Part shown: in pieces, positions 36,075-46,600 of the stretch
How positions within the stretch are numbered: the first letter of the stretch is position 1
Layout of the letters: each line of letters opens with the position of its first letter
Assembly (NCBI RefSeq): GCF_021530565.1
Contig: NZ_JAKGBI010000001.1
Location: forward strand, 1-64,000
DNA length: 64,000 bases
Direction: 5' to 3'
Origin: Pseudoalteromonas sp. SMS1
GTDB lineage: Bacteria > Pseudomonadota > Gammaproteobacteria > Enterobacterales > Alteromonadaceae
Translations under genes and position numbers: made by a program
Notes under the pieces: generated by a model
Databases searched by the model: none
The model's input: only the letters and a program-made list of their open reading frames with translations
What the model was told of the DNA's origin: nothing

Positions 36075-38672
36075 CTATTTTGAAATTCGATAAGTCATTG
36101 TCACGTTGTGGTAAGGTAAAAATCCGCGAATACCAATATGCCATGTTCCTGGCTTAGCATTTTGAATAGAACAGGATTCTTGACTTCCCCATTTGTAAGG
36201 GCGACAATCATATCTAAAGAAGCGCGGCTTTTTATTATTTCGTAAATATAAATCAGCCTCGCCAAGTCCATCAATTGACACTTCAAGATTAGAATAGCCC
36301 TCGGGTACTTCAAGCGAAAAACGCTGCCACCAGAACCAACCGAATAAGCCTTCAATTTTACCCTCAATAACCGGTAAAGTGTCTTCTGTTTGTAGCTCAA
36401 TGATGATTGGGTCATGATCTGATGAGCGATAACTATGCCCTGCATACAATGACTGTTGATGTTTTTCTGATTTATACTCAACGTTATAATCTAGGGCAAC
36501 GGGTTCGTCTGCATTGATGTGCCAATTTGATACAGCAACCACTTTATTCGCCATTGCTTCACTTGCGAATGCATGATCCAAGCTCCCTAAACGTCCCTTG
36601 AATACATACGAATAGCCATTATTTTTTGTCGTTAAGAATTCTGCTAGGTTCCTATAGCCTAAACCCTCAACCGTTTTGATCGGATCTTCCAACGCATAAG
36701 CATTAAAGTCACCTAAGATAATAGTGTCCTCATCTTCCACCGTAGTTGGTGACGTTTCTAACCAGCTATTAAGTACATTCACCGCATTGATACGCGTCTG
36801 GTTCCAGCAACCCTGTCCATCGTTTTGGTCTTGATCTAGCCCCTCGGCACTGCTACAACTGCCTTTAGAACGAAGGTGATTGATAACAACATTAAATACA
36901 TCACCCGTTGTAACGTCTTCAAAACTTTGCATCACAGGTGGACGGTTACCATAATCAAATGGAACAGCATCAGTAAATGCGGGTACGCCAACCTCTTTTA
37001 CTTTATTCGATCTATAAACAATCGCAGACATAATTGCGTCTGTACCAATTTGATCAACCTGAAAATCTACATACGCGTAATTATTTTCTGGGTCATTGTC
37101 ATTTAAAGCATCGGTCAATTGCGCCAGTGCACTCAACTGGGAAAACCCATCATTTTCCATTTCAAGTAGGCCAATTACATCTGCATCCATATCGATCATG
37201 GCGCTGACTAATTTCGCTTTTTGACGTTGATATTCTTCAGCAGAGTCTGCACCGCGTGACGTTGGAAAACCCGCGCCAGCGCCATCACCGTTAAAGAAAT
37301 TTAACACATTTGTACTAGCAATACGTAGGTTGCCTTCAATAGCGACTATTGGCTTTTCATTTCTGGGGTTGGTCTGTGTGAACTGTGGGGTGTTAACGGG
37401 ATGAATACGATATTGACTATAAGCATATCCTATTGGGCCCTCAATCGCGCTAACCTTATCGCCAAGCCTGATAGTATTGTATGCATCTAGTTCTGGGGTA
37501 GGGTACGGGATAATTTCAGGGTTTTGTAACGTAGAACCATCATCCAATGTGAGTTCTTTAAGCTGATTATTTGCCTCTACAGCGTTTGCTTCTGCGCCTG
37601 GGTTCGCAATTTGAGTCCCCTGGTAAAGGCGCTCTGTACCAAGTTTGATTTCACCATATCGCTTTAAACCATACGTGTCATTCACTACCATTTCATTAGT
37701 GATGCTAACTAACATGCCTTCGAATGGCTCAAGTCCATTTGGCGCAGGCAGTGTAACGTCTAAACTAACAACCGCACCATTTCCACAACGCGCTATTCCG
37801 CTGACATTGTTTAGTTGGGTTTGACCATACACTTCTTTGACAGTTCCGCTGACTTTAATGATCTCACCTACACTGACCGGCGTTGCAGCATAATTTACGA
37901 AAATCCCTTCTGATGTGAGGTTATTATCATCTTGTTCTGCAGCTTCTTCTTGAACAAAGAATCCTTTTAATTGACCATCTTGTTGTAATGAAGCAGTTAC
38001 AACACCTTGAATTTGAACTTGCTCATCGACCATTGGACTTGAAGCTGATTCACCTTGAATTTGATGAATAAATACATTCGACTCATCACAGACAAGCGAT
38101 GGAGGCTCAACAGGTCCGCCCGAACTGTGTTTTCCAATATCTGAAAAATCATCTTTGTCCAAAGCAGTCCATTGCACCGAAGGAATAAACTCATCATTTA
38201 TAATTGTATCACCTTCAATTATTGTGCTCGCCCTCAGTAAACTTTTGTCTTTTGTCGACACCCCCTGATCGCTCCATGCCGAACCTGGGTCATAACCGAC
38301 TTGGCCCAAACTGTCGATAACAACGCCATTATGCTCTAACGTGACAGCATCATCACCGTTAAACCAACTACCATCCTTTTGTTGCTGTGCCTTCAGTCGC
38401 AATGCTTCACTCGCTCTTGCATGTACTACAACGTGTGTTGAGTCAGGGGCCAGGCTACCTTCAAGCGCGATTGTCATACCGGATGTGGTTTTGCCATTGA
38501 AGTAAAACTTCAAAGTATACTCACTTAAATCAAGCGCTGATTCAGACGTGTTAAAGAGCTCAATTGCTTTGTTGTAACTACTTCCTTCGACATATTCAGA
38601 TACAATCAGTGAGGCATGTACTGGTGCCATCATACTCGCAATGGCCGTAGCCAATAGTGTTTTTTTTAACAT
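36075..38672 (-). CDS. Secreted endonuclease/exonuclease/phosphatase-family nuclease (ExeM/NucH-like)
   Basis: Extracellular DNase, as ExeM of Shewanella. The start at 38672 gives a signal peptide ending PVHA; the frame opens ten codons earlier. 865 residues. Order: lamin-tail-like domain (about 20-150), OB-fold region (about 190-430), and EEP nuclease (about 440-780) with LLEMENDG, NHLRSKGSC, LGDFNAYALEDPI and the catalytic SSDHDPIIIEL. A C-terminal PPC-like beta domain (about 785-865, with GEADLYLR) follows. It probably feeds on or remodels extracellular DNA in biofilm. Confidence 0.92.
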   Translation of the reverse strand: MLKKTLLATAIASMMAPVHASLIVSEYVEGSSYNKAIELFNTSESALDLSEYTLKFYFNGKTTSGMTIALEGSLAPDSTHVVVHARASEALRLKAQQQKDGSWFNGDDAVTLEHNGVVIDSLGQVGYDPGSAWSDQGVSTKDKSLLRASTIIEGDTIINDEFIPSVQWTALDKDDFSDIGKHSSGGPVEPPSLVCDESNVFIHQIQGESASSPMVDEQVQIQGVVTASLQQDGQLKGFFVQEEAAEQDDNNLTSEGIFVNYAATPVSVGEIIKVSGTVKEVYGQTQLNNVSGIARCGNGAVVSLDVTLPAPNGLEPFEGMLVSITNEMVVNDTYGLKRYGEIKLGTERLYQGTQIANPGAEANAVEANNQLKELTLDDGSTLQNPEIIPYPTPELDAYNTIRLGDKVSAIEGPIGYAYSQYRIHPVNTPQFTQTNPRNEKPIVAIEGNLRIASTNVLNFFNGDGAGAGFPTSRGADSAEEYQRQKAKLVSAMIDMDADVIGLLEMENDGFSQLSALAQLTDALNDNDPENNYAYVDFQVDQIGTDAIMSAIVYRSNKVKEVGVPAFTDAVPFDYGNRPPVMQSFEDVTTGDVFNVVINHLRSKGSCSSAEGLDQDQNDGQGCWNQTRINAVNVLNSWLETSPTTVEDEDTIILGDFNAYALEDPIKTVEGLGYRNLAEFLTTKNNGYSYVFKGRLGSLDHAFASEAMANKVVAVSNWHINADEPVALDYNVEYKSEKHQQSLYAGHSYRSSDHDPIIIELQTEDTLPVIEGKIEGLFGWFWWQRFSLEVPEGYSNLEVSIDGLGEADLYLRNNKKPRFFRYDCRPYKWGSQESCSIQNAKPGTWHIGIRGFLPYHNVTMTYRISK

Positions 38673-39167
38673 AGTTATTTTCCATTTGCTCAAATTAGGC
38701 ATAAATAAATTAATTTCCCAAACCAGACACTCTATATGAAAAATATTTCATTTGTAATATTTATGTACAATTTTTGGCAATAAATTCTAATGGAAGATTT
38801 GTTTTAACTTGAGTGTTTTTCTAGACTTTTATGTGATTTTACCTACATGATATGGTCAATAAAACTAAAGAAATCGCCTTAAATTAAGACTCTCGCGTTG
38901 AAAAAAGAGGGTAATGTAAATTTTTTGAAATATATTATAACAACTTTGCACACCCACATTGCGTTTATATTTTGACCAGCTATACCATCTAAGTTAATGT
39001 TTATATGTCAATTAATTTGACTAATTGATATACAGACTGAACTCAGGCAGCTGTCTGTATTTTGTTTAGGCGTTATGCCTGTAGAGAATGAAGTAACGCC
39101 TAAGTAATGCTGGCGCCACTTGCCAGCTTAACAACATGTAAAATCTACACATTAAAAGGAATATTTA
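38673..39167. other. Divergent gene-free region with structured segment
   Basis: About 495 bp between the nuclease and the 331-aa secreted protein gene. The left part is very AT-rich. The right part (39030-39127) holds three successive inverted repeats, listed separately. No frame with a ribosome-binding site is seen. Confidence 0.4.
39030..39127 (+). other. Three successive hairpins upstream of a secreted-protein gene
   Basis: ATACAGAC / GTCTGTAT (39030-39037, 39053-39060) is followed by TTTTG. TTAGGCGTTA / TAACGCCTAA is a perfect 10-bp stem (39066-39075, 39094-39103). GCTGGC / GCCAGC closes at 39109-39127. The gene start is 41 bp further on. This may be a structured 5' leader, or the first hairpin may end a small RNA. 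Confidence 0.5.
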
Positions 39168-40163
39168 ATGAAAACACCAAAAACGTTGAAGTTAGGTGTG
39201 GTTGCCACCTGTCTGTATTGTAGCGGGGTTACTGCCCACATACCTCAAGTCCAAACTGACATTCACACTACTCACCAAGATCTCAATAAAACCATAAAAA
39301 TGGCAGTGTACTGTACAGATAACCCAAACGCATTAAGACACGCTTTAAACAGAAGATATGCTGCAGAGAATGTTAAATTGGTAATTTCTGGGGAGTGCCA
39401 AGGCCCGCTCGAAATAACTCGAGACGGTATATCAATCGTCAACGACAGGGGTAGGTCAGGTTCATTACGCATCTTGCCAGATAGTGACGATGTAACCAGT
39501 GCTATTTTGGTTAAGACTAGCTCAGCGACACTAGAGAATTTTAATATTGATGTACCAGCCGGCGTTGTCGCTGTGACAGCACAAGCAAATGCGACCGTCG
39601 AACTTAAACATATAACGACCAACGCAAAAGCACTCGACGAGACCCCTTTTTACCAATTTGTCATAACAGACAACAGTACAGCATACTTATCACAACAATC
39701 GGGAAGCTCAGTAGGCGTATATAACAGCTCATACACGAGTTTTGTTGAAGACTGTGATCAAATAACGTTGGAAGTATACGACACCTCTTCGGGCTACTCT
39801 AAAAGTGAAAACCACTTTAAATCCGTGCAAGTTTCAGGAAACGGATATTTTTTGGGAGATGATGAAAGCCGTATCAATACATTAAAAATTTGGAGTAAAG
39901 GAGCAGCTGAGATTAATGATGAAAGTAGGGTGGGTGAGTTGCAAATGGGTGGCCAAAGCCTCTTTGCAGCATACAAACAGTCCGTAATATCAGGTCCATA
40001 CTATTTATGGGGCAATGTGGTATTTGAACTTGAACACTCCAGTGCATACAACTGGGTAGCAGTGACTAAGCCGAATTCGATCATTCAAGGTCATAATGCC
40101 ACGGTGAATGGTGAATTGTATCCTGATTGGAGTTGGGTGGGTCAGGCGAAAAAGCAGCCCTAA
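39168..40163 (+). CDS. Secreted beta-rich protein of unknown function
   Basis: 331 residues. ATG follows AAAAGGAATATTTA. Signal peptide of about 23 residues. The body is a run of short beta-strands with regular spacing (NDRGRSGSLRILP, SSATLENFNIDVPAGVVAV, ANATVELKHITTNA), like a right-handed beta-helix of the pectate-lyase type. I see no catalytic motif. Four Cys are in the first half. It is preceded by a structured leader and followed by a terminator, so it is monocistronic. It may be a surface or glycan-binding protein. Confidence 0.65.
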   Translation: MKTPKTLKLGVVATCLYCSGVTAHIPQVQTDIHTTHQDLNKTIKMAVYCTDNPNALRHALNRRYAAENVKLVISGECQGPLEITRDGISIVNDRGRSGSLRILPDSDDVTSAILVKTSSATLENFNIDVPAGVVAVTAQANATVELKHITTNAKALDETPFYQFVITDNSTAYLSQQSGSSVGVYNSSYTSFVEDCDQITLEVYDTSSGYSKSENHFKSVQVSGNGYFLGDDESRINTLKIWSKGAAEINDESRVGELQMGGQSLFAAYKQSVISGPYYLWGNVVFELEHSSAYNWVAVTKPNSIIQGHNATVNGELYPDWSWVGQAKKQP

Positions 40164-40171
40164 AAGAGTGA

Positions 40172-40197
40172 ATAAAAGAGCCTAAAGGCTCTTTTAT
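40172..40197. terminator. Bidirectional terminator
   Basis: ATAAAAGAGCC / GGCTCTTTTAT perfect 11-bp stem with a TAAA loop, between the convergent 331-aa gene and the DUF1826-like gene. Confidence 0.92.
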
Positions 40198-40206
40198 GTT
40201 GTATGA

Positions 40207-40863
40207 CTAACCAAGGTAATCAATGTAAATACAGATTTTTGTACAGTGTTCGCTAAAAATTGGTGACGCTGTTATGACTGCGTTGTGTTCTTGTTCAAGC
40301 CAATCTTTACCTTTAAATAGAGCAATATCGCCATCGCACAATGTATTTACGTCTTGTTCATTGGGCTGCAAAATGGTCGGTGATATTTGATTTTTTTCTA
40401 ACGGCGCATATTTAATAAACTGCTTTTCCACCCAACGCTCACCACTGCCACCCAATGTCGATACCATTTTGAGAATCCCTTTTTGCTCGTGAAAGGCTGG
40501 GCTCAAAGAGTAAAAGCATGGTAGTACCCTCAGGCCAATTTCATTTGGTTCAACCAGTGCCTGGAACATATCTAGCATTAACGCAACATGTTGATATAAC
40601 AGATCACCATGAGACGTACTTTTGAACAAGCGTTCAACCTCTTCTAATAACGCCTCGTTAATTGGACCTTGATATTGAAATCCAGCTTCATTCGCTTTTT
40701 TAACATAACTTTGCGCGGCTTGCGTTGTTGCCCAACTAGAGGGAGCGCAATAACAAGTTAAAGCCGTATATGGATCATAAATATTTGAAAAAACACCTGC
40801 GACGTCATCAATGAGATATTTAGGACCATGTAACGACTCAATGGTCTGAGAAGTGTCAAACAT
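40207..40863 (-). CDS. DUF1826-like protein
   Basis: 218 residues, cytoplasmic. The C-terminal half matches the DUF1826 pattern as I recall it: FHEQKGILKMVSTLGGSGERWV, then GDIALFKGKDW and HNAVITASP. Function is unknown. The promoter is unusual: TTGCAA, 16 bp, TATACT, only 4 nt before the ATG, with no ribosome-binding site, so the mRNA is probably leaderless. An inverted repeat covers the whole promoter and suggests tight repression. The family call is moderate. Confidence 0.65.
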   Translation of the reverse strand: MFDTSQTIESLHGPKYLIDDVAGVFSNIYDPYTALTCYCAPSSWATTQAAQSYVKKANEAGFQYQGPINEALLEEVERLFKSTSHGDLLYQHVALMLDMFQALVEPNEIGLRVLPCFYSLSPAFHEQKGILKMVSTLGGSGERWVEKQFIKYAPLEKNQISPTILQPNEQDVNTLCDGDIALFKGKDWLEQEHNAVITASPIFSEHCTKICIYIDYLG

Positions 40864-40867
40864 AATA

Positions 40868-40901
40868 AGTATACTGTTATGTGATAATGTTGCAACAGTA
40901 T
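40868..40901 (-). promoter_or_regulatory. Promoter overlaid by inverted repeat, possibly leaderless
   Basis: On the minus strand: -35 TTGCAA (40895-40890), 16-bp spacer, -10 TATACT (40873-40868). Arms ATACTGTT and AACAGTAT (40871-40878, 40894-40901) overlap both boxes. The start codon is 4 nt below the -10, so transcription should start in or at the ATG. Confidence 0.6.
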
Positions 40902-40994
40902 CATTTAATTGCTCTTTACGGAAGGTTGCAGCGCAAATTTATTACGAATAAGAATTAATTGTATTTATAGAGGCGTAGTTTGCGCAATATTAAC

Positions 40995-41016
40995 GCCCAC
41001 ACCATTTAGTGTGGGC
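40995..41016 (-). terminator. Hairpin after the chemoreceptor gene
   Basis: GCCCACAC / GTGTGGGC perfect 8-bp stem with a 6-nt loop, about 10 bp after the chemoreceptor stop. There is little T-tract on the minus strand. Confidence 0.7.
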
Positions 41017-41026
41017 ATTAACGCAG

Positions 41027-43015
41027 TTAATCTATTTTAAAGTTATCCATCGTTCTTTGTAAGGTATCACTATTCAACTTCATATCTTCAAAAAGCTTTT
41101 TCAGTGCAATGGATGTTTCTAGCTCATCATTTGCGGCTTCTAACACTGAAGTTGTGCTGTTCGAAATATCCTGAGCAACTGTCGACTGTTGCTGTGCCGC
41201 GGTTGCAACAGACGTCGTCAGCTGTTCGACATTATTGCTGTGCTCACTGACTTGCATTGAAACCCCGCGTGTTTCTTCCACTTCTTTCATAATTTCATCA
41301 GCCAATTCAGTATTCGTTTTTATTGCATTGACGACACTTTGGCTAATGTCATTAAGATCACTCAGTAACGAGGAAATTTGTTCCGATGAATCTTTACTGT
41401 TGTTGGCAAGCCCGCGTACCTCATCGGCTACGACCGCAAAGCCTCGACCATGTTCGCCAGCTCTTGCTGCCTCAATAGCTGCGTTTAACGCTAATAAATT
41501 AGTTTGATCAGCCACACTGCGAATCGAATCTAGTATGGTGTTAATTTCACTGACCTGTTTTTCCATGTTGGCCGCCAACTGGTTTACATCGGCCATACTG
41601 CCTGAAAGCGTATTCATTGCATCCAAATTTCTTTGGTTATCCTCAAGTAACTTTTTGGACTCGTGATTTAATTGGTCACTCGCATTAAGAGTATCTGACG
41701 CTGACCGAGCAATTTCTTCACTGGTTGCAGCCATTTCCTCTATGGCAGTCGCGATACTAGATGCCATACTTTGAGTTCGCTGAGCATCCTCATTAACATG
41801 ACTTGCTGCTTTATCCATTTGTTCACCTAAATGCGTGCCTACATTGATGGATTTGGACAAGCCCAACAGTAAATCTTTAAAGGCATATACGGTATTATGA
41901 ATTGACTCCGAGATCTGCCCAAGTTCGTCACTGGTTTTGAGCCGAACATCTAGCGTTAAGTCGCCTTCACTGGCCACTTTTTCTAGTATGCCTGTTAAGT
42001 GATTCAACTCGTGTTTGAGCGATGTAACCAAATGCATATTAATCAAGACGATAATAGTCATTGCTACAAAAAACGTAACCGTTATAAACACACTTTGATT
42101 TGTTAAGTCTTGTTTCACTGCTGTGCTGTGCTTAACGGTTAAATCCCATTGGTTATCAAGTACTTTTTTTACCGCTACAATCTGTTGTGTCGCCTTAGGG
42201 AACCATTGGTCACTGTTAATTAGCGATTCGAAATTTGGGTTGTCTTCGTTTATGAGATAGTTGATAGTGCTATCTAACGCTTTGGCACGACTGTCAGACA
42301 TGGCCTCTTTGTATAACCTCAACTGGTCCCCCTCAAGCGCAGCTTCTAGCTGTTCTTTTAAAACACCAAGTTGAGTTTGAAAATACGTCAATTCTCCCCG
42401 CACTTTAGGAGTAAGCTTCTTCTTGGCCAGTACGCCATTGACTTTACCTCGTAGCTGACCTTTACGCTCTTTACTCTTTGCCAAAAGGAACGCGAGTGAT
42501 AATTTAGACGCCAGATCTCGATTGCTGATGTAAGCTTGCATTCTCGTTGCTGTGTCAATGGCCACCTGATTTAAGTGACTGTAGTATTTAAAGGCGTGTT
42601 GACCATTTTGTTGGTCTACCTCGCGCCGCAATGCCGCTTTCCCTTGCAGTTCGTTAAATAAAAAAGGTAGCCATTTTTTGACCTTTTCGTCATCAGCAAA
42701 CTGACTATTTACCATATCCCTAACGTTCCTTTCGGATCGATCTGCCTTAATACGCTGCGCATCTACAAGCTGCTTCTTTTGAGTTGTTGGGCTGCCTAGA
42801 TAACCAGCCGTTAAGCCACGCTCTATTGCGTGATGATGGGCTACTTTTTCTATCGCATCCAACAGTTTGATGTACTCTATATCCTGATTCGTAGAATTGA
42901 AGTCAGTCCAGTATTGTGTTGCTACCTTGGCAAGCAAAATAAAAATGAAAATAATCAGAGCGAGAGAGCTAATAATGGTAAGCTGCAAAATTGATAAGCG
43001 CTTAAGAAGGTGCAT
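41027..43015 (-). CDS. Methyl-accepting chemotaxis protein with NIT sensor domain
   Basis: 662 residues. TM1 (about 11-30), a large helical periplasmic region (about 45-305) with the NIT-type signature [13 protein letters not shown]2 (about 308-330), HAMP (about 330-385), and a signalling domain with the conserved hairpin tip [35 protein letters not shown] domains are linked to nitrate/nitrite sensing in some proteins, but many bind other ligands. It is not beside che genes. No C-terminal CheR-binding pentapeptide (ends NFKID). Confidence 0.92.
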   Translation of the reverse strand: MHLLKRLSILQLTIISSLALIIFIFILLAKVATQYWTDFNSTNQDIEYIKLLDAIEKVAHHHAIERGLTAGYLGSPTTQKKQLVDAQRIKADRSERNVRDMVNSQFADDEKVKKWLPFLFNELQGKAALRREVDQQNGQHAFKYYSHLNQVAIDTATRMQAYISNRDLASKLSLAFLLAKSKERKGQLRGKVNGVLAKKKLTPKVRGELTYFQTQLGVLKEQLEAALEGDQLRLYKEAMSDSRAKALDSTINYLINEDNPNFESLINSDQWFPKATQQIVAVKKVLDNQWDLTVKHSTAVKQDLTNQSVFITVTFFVAMTIIVLINMHLVTSLKHELNHLTGILEKVASEGDLTLDVRLKTSDELGQISESIHNTVYAFKDLLLGLSKSINVGTHLGEQMDKAASHVNEDAQRTQSMASSIATAIEEMAATSEEIARSASDTLNASDQLNHESKKLLEDNQRNLDAMNTLSGSMADVNQLAANMEKQVSEINTILDSIRSVADQTNLLALNAAIEAARAGEHGRGFAVVADEVRGLANNSKDSSEQISSLLSDLNDISQSVVNAIKTNTELADEIMKEVEETRGVSMQVSEHSNNVEQLTTSVATAAQQQSTVAQDISNSTTSVLEAANDELETSIALKKLFEDMKLNSDTLQRTMDNFKID

Positions 43016-43632
43016 TTATTTCTCCTGGGCGTTAACCATAATGCACATGAATACAGCGATGTGCTGATAATTTTTCCTTCATTAAAAGATAGTCAAAATT
43101 TTCATTACTTTTTCATTTCTGTAGAAATTCTTATTCATTATTCTAAATAAAGAGTAGTCAATGAGTATAATTCTCAGGTGTTTAGCCCATGAGCACAAGT
43201 TTGTAAGATCGCGCACCAAACTTTGTTGTATAAAAGATACAATGCGATTTAATACTACAAATTGCATACAAGAAGTTCAGCAAGATATCGTCATGGCATT
43301 TTTCTTATCGCGATGAAATGGTAAATTACCAACTGGCCACGCTGAAATACGTGATCATGGCGTTGCGAAATTAGATTATTGAGCGTTTTAACTCAGCGCG
43401 TATATCAGTGTCACTTGCATTGTACGCAACACCAGAATTTATTCTTTATATTGTCGACAGTGACTTTTTACACCATTTTTCAGCTACGTCAGATGACGTA
43501 CTAGTCTTGATTACAATCACAAGGCACAAGGGATATTGTCTGAACTTGACACTGACCTTGACCAATTTAATCAGTGATATTCCTAAGTAATTTTGATATA
43601 TTGATGGCAAATAATAACATCAATTTTTACTG
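43016..43632. other. Gene-free stretch between chemoreceptor and macroglobulin
   Basis: About 615 bp. A 60-codon GTG-started frame (43408-43590) has no ribosome-binding site and resembles nothing known. A palindrome TACGTCA-GA-TGACGTA lies at 43485-43500. A 9-codon ATG frame (43604-43633) ends in a TGATG overlap with the macroglobulin start. Confidence 0.4.
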
Positions 43633-46600
43633 ATGCTCATCAAGTTACTGTTTTGCGTATTTTGTCTAACTGCGCTGTCAACGCATGCACAGCCGCTTCA
43701 AGTGTCAGACGTCCAATTTATTGAAAATAAGCGGCATCTGCGACAAATACTGATTACCTTTAATCAGCCAATTGCACGTCATGGCGAGGTACCGACTCCA
43801 CGTCAAATTGCCGCCATTAAACTAAACAAATCTATAAAAAAACACTGTCATTGGCGATACCATGACCTCAATAGGCTTAGTTGTGACTCCTACATACAAG
43901 CACCGTCGTATATCCCATTGCCTCTAACAATCACCACTCACTTTCATGGTGTCCATAAACAGTTAGGGGAGGAGTTTCAAAAAGTATGGACTAAAAGGCA
44001 ATTTGATTTTGAACACGCAACGGTTGAGAAGCACACTTTTTCTGTTGTTGTTAACGCTTTTCATGAAGCCGACCAAAATGTTGCCCGAGCAATGCTTGGC
44101 AAGATGCTCTTTACATCTAACGGCGAGAAAATAGCACCGATCACCACTGAGCTGAACAATATGAGTAATGGACTCGCCAAGCTCAATTTTACTTTTGCTA
44201 ACACCGTTGAATTTAATGAATTTAAAGCCTCACTCCCTAAGGGATTCAAAGCAACTGAACAGCACGTTACGACGACCGCGCCCATCGTCGTGTTCAACCA
44301 GCCAAGTATTTCTAACTCAGCAAAATTCTTAGGTCTATTCTGTCAGACAACATCACAGCAATACAAACGAATTAATAAGGGGTCATTTAAGACATGTGCG
44401 CCCGAACAGCTGGCGCTTGGTTTTTCCCATCCGCTAAAAAATAGGCGAGACCTGTCGACCATCGCTACTGATACACACGAAACCCATCCAGTAACTGTGA
44501 AACATGTAGTGACTGAACAAGCACTGTATTTTTATCATATCGCTTTGCGTGGGAATACGACGTATCAACTTGATTTATCACGCTTAACGACGGAGGCGGG
44601 CATACATTTCGACAATACGGGCTCACTCCTTAACTATCAAACAGACAAAGCCACCGCCCACTGGCGTATACAAAGTTATCTTGGAAAACAATTTGCTTCA
44701 TCCGAAAAGGCACAGCTTACCCTTTACCACAAAAATGCATCAGATTTAGTAGTTCAGTATTTCGATGTCAACAACAGCCAAGGTTTACTCAGTTGGCTAA
44801 ATAGCCCAGACAAATCAAATCTTCACAAACCATTGTCCGTTAATGTGAGTGATGACAATAAGCTACATATCACGCAGCTGCCTTCATCAACACTGTTAAA
44901 TGACGAAAGTGGCATTGTGTTTTATGATCTGTCTGGTAACAGTGCGAGCACCCAATACAGTGCAGATTTGAACTACAAACACGCCACACCAGTGTCTACG
45001 GTATCTGATTTTGGTTTAAAGGTATTTATTAGCTCAGGTCTTGTCGTAACAGCATCGGATTTTAACACCCATTTCCCGATACGCGCTACGGTCAGCCTCA
45101 TTTGTAAAAACATGGATAGCCCTGTATTTGTTGGAGAAACCGACGAGAAAGGTCATCTCTATATACCGCCAAAGGATTGGACTCGCATCGTAGATAACTA
45201 TAGAGACAATTGTTGGTTGTGGGCGCAAAATGAACATAAAAAAGCAATGGTTGAAATTGACACACATAAGCCTAAGAAAACCAAAGGGGTTGTTGTTTTT
45301 AGTCAACCTATATACAAACCTAATAGCCCCATTGACTTTAGTTTACTCATTAAAAAACATACTGTGCAAGGCCTCATTACCGTGACTGATGACGTCCAGC
45401 TCTCGTTACATAAAGTTTCGGATAAAGCATTTGAACCGATAAAACTCAAAGCGAAGTCAGTGTCAAAGTTCGGTTTGCACCAGTTCAGTTTGCCAAGCGG
45501 GTTATCAGATGAAGGTGATTATTGGATTCAAGCCAAAAATGACACTGACGAAATCACAATAAGTGAATACATTAAGGTATCTGAGTTCATTCCACCTGAG
45601 TTGGTATTCTCATGGCGCCACCCACCTAGCGTCTCACAGTCACAATCGCTTGAAGTGATAGTGTCTGGCAAGACTTATAATGGCTTTCCAATTAAACAGT
45701 TTAACGGTGCATTAAAGTACAGTTATCAGAGTATGTATTCAACCCCTGAAGGTTGGCCATGGAGTTTCAATTATAATGATAGTAGCGAGCTTTCAGGCTT
45801 ATCGAGAAGCGCGCGTACCGCAGAGTTATCTCTTTCAAATGGTAAAGGTACTTTCGAATTTGAGTTAGCACAGAACCTGCCACTCGTTACCGTGAATATG
45901 CACGGCACCGTCACATCGGAGTCAGGAGAAAGTACGTTCTACCGGGCGAGTATTCCCTATTTTTCAAGGGATCATTACATAGGTACCAAAGAAAAAAACC
46001 AAAGTTTGCGTGTTATCGCGTTAGACGAAACGGGTGAACAAGTTAATGAAAACACGGTAGTATATGTCGTATTAGAAGAACAAGAAAAACAAATGCTTTG
46101 TACTGGTGTAACGCCATACGATTGTAAAATTCCGCCACAATACACGGGGCGCTTAACATTCGAGGTTCAGAGTGTTGATTTCGACTATCGCTGGACTCGT
46201 ACACATTATGTTTTCGCCGATGAACCGGACGAATCGCCAAGCTCATCGCCCTTTGTCATTAACGGAGATGACAATACCCAAGTAGGGGAGACGTATAAAC
46301 TCGCGATTCAAGCGGGTCAAGCAGGTAGCGCCACAATCTTTATCAACGCAGGTGAATATCAGCAAGTTATCCAGACTGAGTTGAATCAAGGGCACAACAC
46401 CATAGACATTGATGTCTCCCAAGAGCTGTTACCCGGTTTTAATGTCCACGTGTTTATGCCATTTGACACTCAACAGCAAGAAACAATAAAAAAACAGCAC
46501 ACAAAAGAAATGCACGAGATTTTTGAACGGCTTAAATCTCAATTCCAACATTTTCCAGCTAGCATTAATTACTTAGGTTTACCCAAAAAGCTTAGCCTCT

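Noticed and set aside
36101..36481. 126-residue frame on the same strand within the nuclease gene
   Set aside because: It lies in another frame of the C-terminal part of the nuclease, whose own frame has clear family motifs.
43408..43590. 60-residue protein upstream of the macroglobulin gene
   Set aside because: GTG start without ribosome-binding site and no recognisable sequence.
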